DNA of 46,053 bases from Campylobacter jejuni (GCF_002179165.1 NZ_NFNY01000119.1:1-46053); one strand, 5' to 3'. Shown: positions 32,632 to 42,606, numbered from the stretch's first letter. Program-made: numbers and translations. The notes: generated by a model from the letters alone, not told the origin.

Positions 32632-33722
32632 TTAGTAAGCCTTATGAAAAATTGAAATTTACCATCACCGCCTGAATTTGCGTTTCCGCTTAAGTCATTG
32701 TTGAAACTTGATAAAGGTAATTTATCACTTTTTCGTTCAATAAGTATGTTAAAATCATTTCCTGCGGCTAGCATAGTTTGTAATTCTTGAAAATTTTTTA
32801 CAATAGTATTATTAAGGCGTAAAATTTTATCTCCTGCCATAAAACCAGCCAAAGCAGCCTTAGAACCTGCATCGACTTTTGTAACTATAAGAGCCGAATT
32901 TACGTTTAATCCTGTATTACTTCTAAAGCTTGTTGGTTTTGGTTTTGGTTTATTATCTGGAAGATGAAATCTACTTATATCTTTTGCAAAAACTTGAGTT
33001 GAGATATTCAGATCCATATTATCACGTAATACTTCAAAATAAAGTGTGCTACCGCGATCAGCAAAAAGGATTTTTTCATTAAGAACTCTTAAATCTTTTA
33101 CCGGTTTTCCATCTACGCTAATGATTTCATCATTGATTAGAAATTGCCCATTTTTTCGGACATTACCTACATAAATTTTGTTTTCACGAAGTGCAAAATC
33201 TACACCTATATCACCCCAATAAACATCATTATATTTCATAAAATGTTTTAAATAGCGATTTCCTATAAAAGAGCTGTTATTTAAGGCAATTCCTAGCATT
33301 TCACAACAAGGGGTTCCTAAAAGTCCTATTTTAGTGGCAAAATCAAGTTGATCTTTTTCATCAATATTTTGTGCCAAATATTTTATATGGCCTATATAAG
33401 CTTTATTTGGATCCCAAATTCCTACCCAATCATTGCGAGTGAGTTTTTCTTCATCTCCCATAGGGGTTGGGATTAAACTAAAATCGGTCCTAACAAGATA
33501 AAGATTTAAAAAAGGGTCGTATTTAACATATTTGTTTAATTTTGCGTTAGGTTGTTTTAAAACAGCAAGTAAATTTTCACTGAGTGCAAAAGCAGGCATT
33601 CCTTCATAATTGAGTATGCTAGCTTTATTTCTTTCATAACCTGCAGCAAAATCTTCTTGTTTAGGGCGTTCTATGGCTCCTGCAAAAACTAAAAAAGCTA
33701 TTAAAAAAAATAAAATTCTCAT
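32628..33722 (-). CDS. Exported PDZ-domain protein
   Basis: A 364-residue protein with signal peptide MRILFFLIAFLVFAGA. A PDZ-type domain lies near residues 275-330: NSALIVTKVDAGSKAALAGF, then MAGDKILRLNNTIVKNFQEL. An earlier segment (VGNVRKNGQFLINDEIISVDGKPVKDLRVLNE) resembles a second, less regular PDZ. No protease triad is visible, so a scaffold or chaperone role is more likely than proteolysis. It overlaps the neighbours by four bases on each side. I recall it only as a conserved periplasmic protein. Confidence 0.82.
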   Translation of the reverse strand: MRILFFLIAFLVFAGAIERPKQEDFAAGYERNKASILNYEGMPAFALSENLLAVLKQPNAKLNKYVKYDPFLNLYLVRTDFSLIPTPMGDEEKLTRNDWVGIWDPNKAYIGHIKYLAQNIDEKDQLDFATKIGLLGTPCCEMLGIALNNSSFIGNRYLKHFMKYNDVYWGDIGVDFALRENKIYVGNVRKNGQFLINDEIISVDGKPVKDLRVLNEKILFADRGSTLYFEVLRDNMDLNISTQVFAKDISRFHLPDNKPKPKPTSFRSNTGLNVNSALIVTKVDAGSKAALAGFMAGDKILRLNNTIVKNFQELQTMLAAGNDFNILIERKSDKLPLSSFNNDLSGNANSGGDGKFQFFIRLTK

Positions 33723-34024
33723 ATTTTTCCAAATCCTCCTAAAACATCGCTAGCTAAATTTGAGCGATTTTGTGCCACCATAGCTAAGACATCATTAATA
33801 GCGGAAATAAGTAAGATTTGCAAAGATTCTTTATCTTCAAGCAAAGAATCATCAATACTCACATCAATGATTTCGCCTTTGCCATTTGCACTTACTTTCA
33901 CAAGTCCAGCCCCACTTTTAGCGCTAAATTCACGATTTGCAAGTTCTAACTCAAGATTTTTTGCTTTTTCTTGAACTTGATTTAAAAGTTCTCCCATTTT
34001 AGAAAAATCCATATTTTCAAACAT
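33719..34024 (-). CDS. YbaB/EbfC-family nucleoid-associated protein
   Basis: A 101-residue DNA-binding-type protein of the YbaB/EbfC family: MGELLNQVQEKAKNLELELA helix, then AGLVKVSANGKGEIIDVSIDDSLL, then LQILLISAINDVLAMVAQNR. The family forms dimers that coat DNA. It lies three bases downstream of murE and overlaps the PDZ gene by four bases. In other bacteria ybaB pairs with dnaX/recR, so this context differs. RBS AAGGATAATAA precedes the ATG. Confidence 0.85.
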   Translation of the reverse strand: MFENMDFSKMGELLNQVQEKAKNLELELANREFSAKSGAGLVKVSANGKGEIIDVSIDDSLLEDKESLQILLISAINDVLAMVAQNRSNLASDVLGGFGKI

Positions 34025-34027
34025 TTA

Positions 34028-35311
34028 TTATCCTTGATCTTTTAAAATTTCATTGACAACGAGCTTATCACTAAAAGGATATTTAATACCTTTAATTTCT
34101 TGGGTATTTTCATCTCCTTTGCCTAAAATCACTACTAAATCGTCCTTTTCTTTAAGTTCTAAAGCTTTTTTTATTGCCTCTTTTCTATCTTCTATTGTTA
34201 AGGCTTTATTGGGTTCTTTAAAGCCATTTAAAATTTCATTTATTATAATTTTTGGTTCTTCACTACGCGGATTATCGCTTGTAATGATGGCAGTTTTCGC
34301 AAAATGTTCTACAATTTTTCCCATTAAAGGGCGTTTGCTTTTATCTCTATCTCCGCCTGCTCCAAAAACAACAATGAGTTTTTTATTTTTAAGTGTATCA
34401 AGGACTTTTTCTATACCATCTGGAGTATGTGCAAAATCAACGATCACATCTTTGGCTACAAGCTCCATTCTGCCACAAACTCCACCAAAATTACTAATAG
34501 CTTTTTCTAAATCTTTTAAGTTGGGTTTTGCAAGCTCATTCACACAGGCGCTAGCGGCCAAAAGATTATAAAGATTAAAAAGTCCCATTAAAGAAGAATC
34601 TATATGAAAGCTTTGATCTTTTAATACTATAACAGCGCTGATCCCATCTTCTAAAGAATAAGCTTTAACTTGATATAAAGCAGGATTTTCTATGCTATAA
34701 GTAAAGGCATTTCGCACATTAAATTTAATAGTTTGCGCATCTTTGTTGATAAATTTTAAGCTTTCGTCAGTAAAAAAACTTTCTTTTGCTAATCTATAAT
34801 TTTCAAAAGTTTTATGAAAATCTAAATGATCCCTAGTGATGTTAGTAAAAATTTTAGCACTAAATTTTAGACTTTCGATACGATTTTGAATTAGGGCGTG
34901 AGAGCTTACTTCCATTACAAAGTATTCGCATCCTTTTTGTGATGCAATACTTAAATATTCTAAAGTCTTTAAAATAGGCGAAGTGGTCAAGGATTTTTCA
35001 TCGATTTGTTTGTCATTGATGAAAGCTCCACGCGTTCCACAAAGTCCACATTTAAAGCCCAGATCAAGCAAAATAGAATAAATAGCAGCTGCGGTTGTGG
35101 TTTTGCCGTTAGTGCCTGTAATGCCTATAATTTTGATATTTTCATTGATTTTTAAAAGCTTTTTGCATTCTTCTATACTAAGGATTTTTGCACCTTTTTT
35201 TAAAGCTTCATCAATAAATTTAGTATTTTGTGCGGTTTTTAAGAAAAAGCAATTATTTTCACATTCTAAAGTATTGTCAGTGATGAACGAGTTTTCAAAC
35301 TTTAATTTCAC
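34028..35311 (-). CDS. murE: UDP-MurNAc-tripeptide synthetase (meso-DAP adding)
   Basis: MurE adds meso-diaminopimelate to UDP-MurNAc-dipeptide. The 427-residue protein has the ATP loop [17 protein letters not shown], the [17 protein letters not shown] segment with the Mur-ligase Glu and His, [17 protein letters not shown], the C-domain [20 protein letters not shown], and the DNPRSEEP motif whose DNPR box specifies meso-DAP. It overlaps the upstream TPR-like gene by 17 bases. It is on the short side for MurE, with a reduced N-terminal domain, which is common in this group. Confidence 0.95.
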   Translation of the reverse strand: MKLKFENSFITDNTLECENNCFFLKTAQNTKFIDEALKKGAKILSIEECKKLLKINENIKIIGITGTNGKTTTAAAIYSILLDLGFKCGLCGTRGAFINDKQIDEKSLTTSPILKTLEYLSIASQKGCEYFVMEVSSHALIQNRIESLKFSAKIFTNITRDHLDFHKTFENYRLAKESFFTDESLKFINKDAQTIKFNVRNAFTYSIENPALYQVKAYSLEDGISAVIVLKDQSFHIDSSLMGLFNLYNLLAASACVNELAKPNLKDLEKAISNFGGVCGRMELVAKDVIVDFAHTPDGIEKVLDTLKNKKLIVVFGAGGDRDKSKRPLMGKIVEHFAKTAIITSDNPRSEEPKIIINEILNGFKEPNKALTIEDRKEAIKKALELKEKDDLVVILGKGDENTQEIKGIKYPFSDKLVVNEILKDQG

Positions 35312-35861
35312 TTTTAAATCCTATAAGTTTTTCTTGAAGTTTGATAAATCTATCATTGGCCCAAAAATGTGGCATTACGCTTTCTATATAGTTTAAAGTC
35401 ATTTCTTTGTAACCATTATCAAGTAATTTTTCCAAAAAATCCAAAAAATCATCACGATTATCAATAACCAATTTTGTACTATGGATAATATTTTCAAAAC
35501 TCTTTTTAAAGCCAATTTGCTCTTCGCTTTTTAAAAAATCTTTATAATTAAGAGTATGACCATCTTCAAATTCATTATTTGCTTCATCTACTTTTTTCAT
35601 TTCCATGGTGTTTAGAATTTCATCTAGGTCTTTGTCAATATTTTTGATTTGATAGTGATCAAGGTAGAATTCAAAAAGCAAGAAAGCTTCTTTTGGTGAT
35701 TTAAAAGCCAAATCACACAATACAATAAAATTAAATAAGCGTTTGTTTTTACGCTTTTCATAGGCTAAAGAAAAATACATTTTAGCTGTTTTAAAGTCTT
35801 TTTTGAAAAAATGCTTTATTCCAAGCTTTTTATAATTTTGCAAATTCGTCCGCTCCGCCAT
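35295..35861 (-). CDS. Helical (TPR-like) protein of unknown function
   Basis: A 188-residue soluble protein with helical pairs resembling TPR-type repeats ([47 protein letters not shown]). The rest is charged and helical ([13 protein letters not shown] at the end). There is no signal peptide or catalytic motif. The ATG at 35861 lies 32 bases inside the 3' end of the NifU-type gene, in another frame, and there is no strong ribosome site, so coupled translation is likely. A downstream start is possible. Its position before murE suggests an envelope-related role, by location only. Confidence 0.72.
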   Translation of the reverse strand: MAERTNLQNYKKLGIKHFFKKDFKTAKMYFSLAYEKRKNKRLFNFIVLCDLAFKSPKEAFLLFEFYLDHYQIKNIDKDLDEILNTMEMKKVDEANNEFEDGHTLNYKDFLKSEEQIGFKKSFENIIHSTKLVIDNRDDFLDFLEKLLDNGYKEMTLNYIESVMPHFWANDRFIKLQEKLIGFKSEIKV

Positions 35862-36102
35862 TTAAATTTATTATGGTAATATCTGGGTGTATGTCGATTT
35901 TTAGTTGTCTTTCAAGTCCGTATTTTAGCGTTGTTCCGCTTGAAGCACAGCCTTTGCAAGCTCCAATTAAATGCACATAAACCACGCCATTTTTAATGCC
36001 TAAAAATTCAAGACCACCTCCGTCGCGTTCAAGCATAGGCATACTTTTATCTAGGCTTGCTTTTACAGGATTTATAAGTTCTTCATCACTGAAAGGCATC
36101 AT
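35830..36102 (-). CDS. NifU C-terminal-domain iron-sulfur carrier (Nfu type)
   Basis: A 90-residue protein consisting of the Nfu domain: IRP-like PVKASLDKSMPMLERDGGGL, then YVHLIGACKGCASSGTTLKY with the CxxC that binds a [4Fe-4S] or [2Fe-2S] cluster, and GLERQLKIDIHPDITIINL. Such proteins deliver clusters to apo-enzymes. Length matches stand-alone Nfu proteins. It heads the run leading through murE to ispA. A divergent-looking gap of 84 bases separates it from dnaG. Confidence 0.9.
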   Translation of the reverse strand: MMPFSDEELINPVKASLDKSMPMLERDGGGLEFLGIKNGVVYVHLIGACKGCASSGTTLKYGLERQLKIDIHPDITIINLNGGADEFAKL

Positions 36103-36186
36103 AATGTGTCCTTAAAAAATTTTTCTATACTTTAGCGTGATTGTGTTTAAAAAAAGGTAAATTAAGTATTTTTTCGTGCGGTTTTT

Positions 36187-38022
36187 TTAAAAAGGCTCTT
36201 CATTGTTGTAGGAATTTTCTAAATATATGTTTAAGTCTTTGGCTTGAAAATTCTTATTTTTAAAAATTTTATCAAGATTTATAAATAAGTTTTGTAATTT
36301 TTCTTCATCTTTTTCATTTTTTATAAAAATTAAATTTTCTTTTAGAAAAAATTCTAATTCTTCATTATTTAAATTCTTCTTTAAAAATACAGAATTTTTT
36401 TCAATCAACATAAAAAGTTGTTTTTTTAAAGCTAAAGTTAAAGCTGAAGTTTTGATATCTATTTGATTTAAAAAGGCTAAATTTACTTTATAAATTCCAA
36501 ATAAAAATTCATGATGATTTAAATTTTTATTGAAATTTTTGCTTTCAAATTCGCGTATATCGCTGTCTTCATAGCCTTTTTTTTCTAAAATTTTTTCTAG
36601 TAAAACTTTATGTTTAAAGCACACGGGATTGCTAATTTGTTTAAAATAATTATGCGAATTTGGATTATTTTTTAGATAATTTAAAAGTTCAAGTTCGGTA
36701 ATATGTATTTTTTCTTTATGGATTTTTGTATTTATTGGGTTCAAAGGGGTTTCTAAGGGAATATTTTTTTTCGAATTTTTGCTTAATTTGATAAAATTTT
36801 CATCTACCCCTAAAAGTTTTGAAACTAAATTTGTATAAGAATTTGCTATTAAAGGTTCAAGATTAAAAGTATATTTTTGTATATTTTCAAGGGCTTTTTG
36901 CTTATCAAGAGCAGAATTTAAAGAAAATTCTGAAAGAATGCGTCTGATATAAAATTCCCCTAATTCCATTCCTTTTTCAAGCATAGTGTGAAGTTTTGCA
37001 CTTTGATTATTTGCAACAAGTTCGGCAGGATCTTTTCCGCCTTCTAAAAGTGCGACTTTGCCGTCTATTTTGTGGATACTAAGCAAAAATGCTGATCTGG
37101 TAGCAGCCTTTAATCCTGCTTCATCATTATCAAAGCATAAAATGACTTTGGCTTCATAGCGACGGATTAAGGGAATGTGGTGTTCTGTTAATGCTGTTCC
37201 AAGCACTGCAACAGCATTATTAAATCCTGCCTTGTGAAAGGCTATTGCATCCATATAACCTTCGCACACTATCATTTCTTTTTGTTTAGCAATAGCATCT
37301 TTGGCTATATTAAAAGCATAAAAAATTCTACTTTTGTCAAAAAATACACTTTGTGGAGAATTAACATATTTTGCCATAATATTAGGGTTTAATGTTCGTC
37401 CGCCAAATCCTACAAGCAAACCTTTTGGATCATAAATTGGAAAGGTAATTCGTGATATAAAACTAGCATAAAAATCACCTTTTTCATCTTTTTTAATCGC
37501 CCCTGTGCTTAATGCATCTTCCATTGTTATATTTTCATTACGGAGTAATCTTAAACTTTCTTCGCTACTTCCTGCAAAACCCAATTCAAATTTGATAATA
37601 TCTTTATCATTTAATTTTCGATCATAAAGATAATTTAAAGCTTCTTTGTGGCGAGTGAGATTATCTTTGAAATAAGCATTTAAAATGGGCAGTATATTTT
37701 TAAGCTCTTTTTTGTTTTCATTTTTTTCTTTAGTGTAACGCAAGGTAAAATTACTAAGACTCGCAACTTTCTCCACTGCATCAGCAAAGCTTAATTTTTC
37801 ATAATCCATTACAAATTTAAAGGCATCTCCACCGGCTTTGCAAGCAAAACAATGATAAAAGCCTTTTTGGACATTAATATGCATAGAAGGATTTTTATCT
37901 GCATGAAAGGGACACACGCAAACAAAGCTTGAGCCTTGTTTTTTCACTTCGACATAATTTTCAATAATATCAACAATATTAATTCTTTGTGATAAACTTT
38001 CTATACTTTCTTTAGCTATCAT
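36187..38022 (-). CDS. dnaG: DNA primase
   Basis: DnaG makes RNA primers for replication. The 611-residue protein has the CHC2 zinc finger CPFHADKNPSMHINVQKG...FYHCFACKAGG, the RNA-polymerase core, and the TOPRIM motifs IVCEGYMDAIAFHKAGF and VILCFDNDEAGLKA. The divergent C-terminal third would bind DnaB. I use the ATG at 38022, preceded by AAGG seven bases upstream. The longer frame needs a TTG two codons earlier. The gene is divergent from the LapB-like gene at 38088. Confidence 0.96.
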   Translation of the reverse strand: MIAKESIESLSQRINIVDIIENYVEVKKQGSSFVCVCPFHADKNPSMHINVQKGFYHCFACKAGGDAFKFVMDYEKLSFADAVEKVASLSNFTLRYTKEKNENKKELKNILPILNAYFKDNLTRHKEALNYLYDRKLNDKDIIKFELGFAGSSEESLRLLRNENITMEDALSTGAIKKDEKGDFYASFISRITFPIYDPKGLLVGFGGRTLNPNIMAKYVNSPQSVFFDKSRIFYAFNIAKDAIAKQKEMIVCEGYMDAIAFHKAGFNNAVAVLGTALTEHHIPLIRRYEAKVILCFDNDEAGLKAATRSAFLLSIHKIDGKVALLEGGKDPAELVANNQSAKLHTMLEKGMELGEFYIRRILSEFSLNSALDKQKALENIQKYTFNLEPLIANSYTNLVSKLLGVDENFIKLSKNSKKNIPLETPLNPINTKIHKEKIHITELELLNYLKNNPNSHNYFKQISNPVCFKHKVLLEKILEKKGYEDSDIREFESKNFNKNLNHHEFLFGIYKVNLAFLNQIDIKTSALTLALKKQLFMLIEKNSVFLKKNLNNEELEFFLKENLIFIKNEKDEEKLQNLFINLDKIFKNKNFQAKDLNIYLENSYNNEEPF

Positions 38023-38058
38023 TTTCAAACCTTAATTAAAATTATACAAAGAATTGGC

Positions 38059-38064
38059 TATAAT
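38059..38064 (+). promoter_or_regulatory. -10 box of the LapB-like/rnhA/rnc/aroC run
   Basis: TATAAT in GGCTATAATTTAGC lies 24 bases before the ATG at 38088. The following four genes overlap or abut, so this promoter probably drives the whole run through aroC. Confidence 0.6.
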
Positions 38065-38087
38065 TTAGCATAAAATTTTAAAGTGAG

Positions 38088-39074
38088 ATGATGGATTTTT
38101 TCTTTGTAGAATATAGGGATCCTTTGGTAGGATTGATTGTTTTAACGATTTTAATTTTTGTTGTAGCGGTTTCAAATTATATATGGAAAATATTTGCTAG
38201 CAAAGATGAAGAACAAAAGCTTGAAAAATTCATTAAAAAATTTGAGATAGATAATATCCATAAAGATTTATTAAGAAATGAGGGTTTGAGTTTTAGAAAT
38301 TTGAGTTTTTTGGCTGAAATTTTTACTAAAAGTGGAGAATTTGAAAAAGCAACTCAAATTTATTTAATTGCACTTGAAAAAATTAAAGATAAAAAAGAAC
38401 AAGAGTTTATTTTTCTTTCTTTGGCAAAAGTATATTTTAAAGCAGGATTTTTAGAGCGTGCTAAAGAAGTTTTACTTCAAGCTTTAAAATTGCGTCCAAG
38501 AAATATACAAGCTTTAAAATTTTTAAAGATTATTTATCTTAAACTAAGAGCTTATGAAGAAAATTTAGATCTTTTAGAGTGTTTGTTTGAGCTTGAAGAA
38601 GATGTAAAAAAAGAAAGAGAATTTATCAAGGCTTTAAAATTGTTCGCTTCAAATTTAAGTGATGATGAAAAAAAAGAACAAATTTTGCAACTTCAAATTA
38701 ATGACAATTCTATGTTAGGACGCTTGATTTTTGAAAAGTATCACATTTTTTTAAATCAAAATTTTTCAAATATTTGTGATTTACTTTATAAAGAAAATAA
38801 AGTTTTAAATTTGCAAGATAAAGAGTATTTTGAATTTTTCTATGCTTTGGGTTTGATAGAAGATGAGACGCCCAAAGATTTAACATTTCAAAATTCTAAT
38901 TTTAAAATGCTAAAAATTTTAAGAGAAAATTCTTTTAAGGTAAGGCTTGAATTTTCTTATTATTGCACAGAATGTAAAAGTATGATGCCTTTATTTTTTT
39001 ATCATTGTCCTATCTGTTATGAATTTGATACTTGTAAAATAATCTATGAAGTGAAAAATAATGAGACATATTGA
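38088..39074 (+). CDS. LapB/YciM-like TPR protein with C-terminal zinc ribbon
   Basis: A 328-residue protein with LapB architecture: an N-terminal membrane anchor (LIVLTILIFVVAVSNYIWKI), TPR-type helices (about 75-170, such as IFLSLAKVYFKAGFLERAKE and LLQALKLRPRNIQALKFL) and a C-terminal rubredoxin-like ribbon, YYCTECKSMMPLFFYHCPIC, with two CxxC pairs. In E. coli LapB links LPS assembly to FtsH control of LpxC. The start is ATG 38088 or the second ATG at 38091. It overlaps rnhA by 14 bases. Assignment rests on domain order. Confidence 0.72.
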   Translation: MMDFFFVEYRDPLVGLIVLTILIFVVAVSNYIWKIFASKDEEQKLEKFIKKFEIDNIHKDLLRNEGLSFRNLSFLAEIFTKSGEFEKATQIYLIALEKIKDKKEQEFIFLSLAKVYFKAGFLERAKEVLLQALKLRPRNIQALKFLKIIYLKLRAYEENLDLLECLFELEEDVKKEREFIKALKLFASNLSDDEKKEQILQLQINDNSMLGRLIFEKYHIFLNQNFSNICDLLYKENKVLNLQDKEYFEFFYALGLIEDETPKDLTFQNSNFKMLKILRENSFKVRLEFSYYCTECKSMMPLFFYHCPICYEFDTCKIIYEVKNNETY

Positions 39075-39501
39075 AATTTATACTGATGGATCTTGTCTTA
39101 ATAATCCAGGTTTTGGAGGATGGGCTTATATTTTGCGTTACAAGGAGTATAAAAAGGAAGGTTTTGGAGCCGAGATTAATACTACAAATAATAGAATGGA
39201 ATTAATGGCGATTATACAAGCCTTAAAAGCTTTAAAAGAGCCTTGTGAAATTTCACTTTTTACAGATTCTAATTTAATGGTTCAAAGCATTAATGAATGG
39301 ATTAAAACTTGGGTAAAAAAGGATTTTAAAGGTAAAAAAAATGTGGATTTATGGAAAGAGTATTTAGAAGTAGCAAAATCTCATAAAATAAAAGCTTTTT
39401 GGATAAAGGCACATAATGGACATTTAGAGAATGAAAGATGTGATACTTTAGCACGCGAAGCCGCTTTAACATTGCAAAAGGAAACAAATGGAGAAAATTA
39501 A
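39061..39501 (+). CDS. rnhA: Ribonuclease HI
   Basis: RNase HI cuts RNA in RNA-DNA hybrids. The 146-residue enzyme has [19 protein letters not shown] (first catalytic Asp), [13 protein letters not shown] (Glu), [15 protein letters not shown] (Asp), and [17 protein letters not shown] with the His loop and fourth Asp. Length is normal. It overlaps the upstream gene by 14 bases and rnc by 14 bases, so the three are translationally tied. Confidence 0.95.
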   Translation: MRHIEIYTDGSCLNNPGFGGWAYILRYKEYKKEGFGAEINTTNNRMELMAIIQALKALKEPCEISLFTDSNLMVQSINEWIKTWVKKDFKGKKNVDLWKEYLEVAKSHKIKAFWIKAHNGHLENERCDTLAREAALTLQKETNGEN

Positions 39502-40162
39502 AATTTTAGAACAAAATTTAGCTTATGAATTTAAGGATAAAAATCTTTTAATCCACGCTTTAACGCATAAAAGTTTTAAAAAGCCTTATAATAATGAACG
39601 CTTGGAATTTTTAGGCGATGCGGTGCTAGATTTAATTGTAGGCGAATATCTTTTTCATAAATTTGCTAAAGATGCTGAAGGAGATTTGTCAAAATTAAGA
39701 GCAGCTTTGGTTAATGAAAAATCTTTTGCAAAAATCGCAAATAGCCTAAATTTAGGAGATTTTATTTTTATGAGTATGGCTGAAGAAAATAATGGTGGCA
39801 AAGAAAAACCTTCTATACTTTCTGATGCTTTAGAGGCAATTATAGGAGCCATACATTTAGAATCAGGGTTTGAATTAGCTAAAAAAATAGCTTTAAAATT
39901 GATAGAAAAAAATTTTCCAAAAATTGATGCAAAAATTCTTATAAAAGATTATAAAACAAAATTACAAGAAATCACACAAGGAAAAATGGGGCAAATTCCG
40001 CAATACGAAACCATAAGAGCTTTTGGACCTGATCATTTAAAACAATTTGAAATCGCTTTGATACTCCAAGAGAAAGAATTTGCAAGAGCTATTGCGGGAA
40101 GCAAAAAAGAAGCGCAACAAATGGCAGCAAAAATTGCACTTGAAAAATTAGGAGCTTTATAA
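39488..40162 (+). CDS. rnc: Ribonuclease III
   Basis: RNase III cleaves double-stranded RNA in rRNA processing and sRNA maturation. The 224-residue protein has the signature [20 protein letters not shown] with the catalytic Glu/Asp, the second acidic site in [16 protein letters not shown], and a C-terminal double-stranded RNA-binding domain ([31 protein letters not shown]). In C. jejuni it matures the antisense sRNA pair CJnc180/CJnc190, which I place at 25.4 kb. Its stop overlaps aroC by one base. Confidence 0.96.
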   Translation: MEKIKILEQNLAYEFKDKNLLIHALTHKSFKKPYNNERLEFLGDAVLDLIVGEYLFHKFAKDAEGDLSKLRAALVNEKSFAKIANSLNLGDFIFMSMAEENNGGKEKPSILSDALEAIIGAIHLESGFELAKKIALKLIEKNFPKIDAKILIKDYKTKLQEITQGKMGQIPQYETIRAFGPDHLKQFEIALILQEKEFARAIAGSKKEAQQMAAKIALEKLGAL

Positions 40163-41244
40163 TGAATACTTTTGGTACGAGATTAAAATTCACAAGTTTT
40201 GGAGAATCTCATGGAGTAGGGGTGGGTTGTGTGATTGATGGAATGCCTGCGGGAATTAAATTCGATGAAGAATTTTTACAAAACGAACTTGATAAACGCA
40301 AAGGTGGAAGTAAATTTGCAACGCCTAGAAAAGAAAGTGATAAAGCACAAATTTTAAGCGGAGTTTTTGAGGGTTTTACTACAGGTCATCCTATAGCTAT
40401 TGTAATTTTTAATGAAAATGCCCATTCTAAAGATTATGATAATTTAAAAGATTTATTTCGCCCTGCACATGCTGATTTTACTTATTTTTATAAATTTGGT
40501 ATAAGAGATTATAGGGGTGGAGGCAGATCAAGTGCTAGAGAAAGTGTAGCTAGAGTAGCTGCTGGTGCAATTGCGGCTATGCTTTTAAGAGAATTTAATA
40601 TCAGTGTTCAAAGTGGAGTTTTTGCAGTAGGAGAAATCGTTTCAAATTTAGATGAAAAAGAATTTGATTTTGAATTTGCCAGAGAAAGTGAAATTTTTTG
40701 TCTTGATTCTAATTTGGAAAATGATTTTAAAAATGAGATTTTAAATGCTAGAAATTCAAAAGATAGTGTAGGTGCTGCAGTTTTTACAAGAGTGAAAAAT
40801 ACTCCTATTGGACTTGGCGAAGTGCTTTATGATAAATTAGATTCTAAGCTAGCTCATGCTTTGATGGGGATTAATGCAGTGAAAGCGGTAGAAATTGGCG
40901 AAGGAATGAGTGCGAGTAAAATGCGTGGCTCAAAAAATAACGATGCTTTAAAAGATGGTAAATTTTTAAGCAATCATAGCGGTGGAATTTTAGGTGGAAT
41001 TTCAAATGGCGATGATATTAATTTAAAAACTTATTTTAAGCCTACACCTTCGATTTTTGCAAAACAAGCAAGTATGGATAAATTTGGTAAAAATGTGGAA
41101 TTTGAATTAAAAGGTAGACACGATCCTTGTGTAGGGATTAGAGGAAGTGTGGTCGCAAATGCTATGGTGCGTTTGGTAATAGCTGATTGTTTGCTTTTAA
41201 ATGCGAGTTCAAATTTAAATAATCTAAGAAAGATTTATGAGTAA
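40162..41244 (+). CDS. aroC: Chorismate synthase
   Basis: AroC makes chorismate from EPSP using reduced FMN, the last shikimate step, supplying aromatic amino acids and folate. Landmarks in the 360-residue protein are RLKFTSFGESHGVGVGCVID, FRPAHADFTYFYKFGIRDYRGGGRSSARES (FMN/EPSP site), HSGGILGGISNG and RHDPCVGIRG. Length is normal. The ATG overlaps the rnc stop (TAATG). A perfect hairpin follows its stop. Confidence 0.97.
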   Translation: MNTFGTRLKFTSFGESHGVGVGCVIDGMPAGIKFDEEFLQNELDKRKGGSKFATPRKESDKAQILSGVFEGFTTGHPIAIVIFNENAHSKDYDNLKDLFRPAHADFTYFYKFGIRDYRGGGRSSARESVARVAAGAIAAMLLREFNISVQSGVFAVGEIVSNLDEKEFDFEFARESEIFCLDSNLENDFKNEILNARNSKDSVGAAVFTRVKNTPIGLGEVLYDKLDSKLAHALMGINAVKAVEIGEGMSASKMRGSKNNDALKDGKFLSNHSGGILGGISNGDDINLKTYFKPTPSIFAKQASMDKFGKNVEFELKGRHDPCVGIRGSVVANAMVRLVIADCLLLNASSNLNNLRKIYE

Positions 41245-41265
41245 AAGTCCGTAGAAACGGACTTT
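41244..41265. terminator. Bidirectional hairpin between aroC and the PP-loop gene
   Basis: AAAGTCCGT (41244-41252) and ACGGACTTT (41257-41265) form a perfect nine-base stem with loop AGAA, overlapping the last base of aroC. The convergent PP-loop gene ends about 65 bases further on. Confidence 0.72.
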
Positions 41266-41329
41266 AAATTTGCAATATTTTGAAAAGATTCAAATACTAT
41301 ATCGTTCTTTTTGAAAAATACTTTATACT

Positions 41330-42313
41330 TTAGGAGATAAAAAATTTTTTGATTTCTTCTTTATCTTCAAAAGCCACGCTTTGATAGTCTTTATTTTTAA
41401 ATTTGAGTTTGTAACTATTACCTATTTCGCATTTAGTATAAGTTAGAGCGATTTTTAGAGCGAGTTCTAAGTCTTTTTCATCTGCATTTGTGCTAAGTAA
41501 AGAATAAGCCCCGATTAAATCTTCAAGCCCTATTTCTTCATATTTTGGAGTTTTTAAATTCCTTAAAAGCTCATTTTCTAACTCATTTCTACCCACTATC
41601 ATTTTAGCCCCATTTGGCAGTCTTAAATGGCGTCCGTATTTTAAAAGTTGTGCGTCATTTACCTGCATATCTTTATCAAATTCTATAAAGTCACGAATTT
41701 TTTTGGCAAAACTATCAAGCGTAAGTAAGCACCCACCACCAGGACTTTCAAAATCTTCCAAACCAAATTTGGCTGCAAGTTCGAGTTGTCTTTTGCGACT
41801 TCTTCCGCTAATGCCTTCAAGTTTGTCTCTATCCACCCAGCCTTCTCTTTCGGGTTTTGTTAAAGGTAAATTTTTCGCACACATAGGGCGAAGGATTAAA
41901 TCTTCTTGATCTAAAGCCAGTTTTTTAACTTTTGCCATTGCATCACTTCTTTGACTCATCGGGCGTTGGCCTAAAACTTCGCCTGTTATGATGAAACTTG
42001 CATTTTCTTCTTTTAACATAGAAAGTGCGGTTTTAAACATAAAAGCGTGGCAATCTATGCAAGGATTAAAATGCTTTCCATAGCCATATTGTGGGTTAAA
42101 AAGCACTTTTTGCAAATACGAATTTCTTACATCTATCATTTCAAAATCCGCACCGACCATCGCAGCACGCTTTTTCATCATCTCGCTTTTATCACTTGTG
42201 CTTCCAAAGCCTATATTGATATTTAAGGCTTTAACTTCAATGCCTTGCGAAGTGATAAGCTTCATCGCGAGCATGCTATCAAGTCCGCCACTAAAAAGAG
42301 CTAATGCTTTCAT
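41330..42313 (-). CDS. PP-loop ATPase of the tRNA-modification type with NFACT-R-like tail
   Basis: A 327-residue protein. The N-terminus LALFSGGLDSMLAMKLITS is a PP-loop (SGGxDS) that adenylates a substrate, and YGKHFNPCIDCHAFMFKTA adds a CxxC. The middle segment, FIITGEVLGQRPMSQRSDAM, resembles 2-thiouridylase-like enzymes. The C-terminal part (LLKYGRHLRLPNGAKMIVGRNELENELL) fits the NFACT-R (DUF814) fold, which recognises RNA. A tRNA-modifying role is inferred. ThiI/MnmA-type enzymes are the closest comparison but this fusion is distinct. Confidence 0.75.
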   Translation of the reverse strand: MKALALFSGGLDSMLAMKLITSQGIEVKALNINIGFGSTSDKSEMMKKRAAMVGADFEMIDVRNSYLQKVLFNPQYGYGKHFNPCIDCHAFMFKTALSMLKEENASFIITGEVLGQRPMSQRSDAMAKVKKLALDQEDLILRPMCAKNLPLTKPEREGWVDRDKLEGISGRSRKRQLELAAKFGLEDFESPGGGCLLTLDSFAKKIRDFIEFDKDMQVNDAQLLKYGRHLRLPNGAKMIVGRNELENELLRNLKTPKYEEIGLEDLIGAYSLLSTNADEKDLELALKIALTYTKCEIGNSYKLKFKNKDYQSVAFEDKEEIKKFFIS

Positions 42314-42606
42314 TTGTATTCCTTTTTAAGATTTAATTTTAGTATAAATAAATTTGATTTTTTGTCGATATCAAAGTTTGTAATTGTATCAAATAATTTT
42401 AAGATTACAATTATAAAATATTTTTATTGAGTTTGTTATAGAAAATTACTCTTTAATTGTGCTAGTTGCTTGTTTTATTGGTTTGCTTATAGCACAACTG
42501 AGAATAAGTTGATTATAAGATAAGATTGAAACAATGCAATTCTTTGTCTGCTCAATATCAAAGACAAATGTGTCGTTTTGGGCTTTAAAATTTCTAAGGA
42601 GTTATT

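Noticed and set aside
34053-34571. A 172-codon plus-strand frame opposite murE
   Set aside because: It is entirely within the murE coding region and has shadow composition (Ser, Leu and Phe runs).
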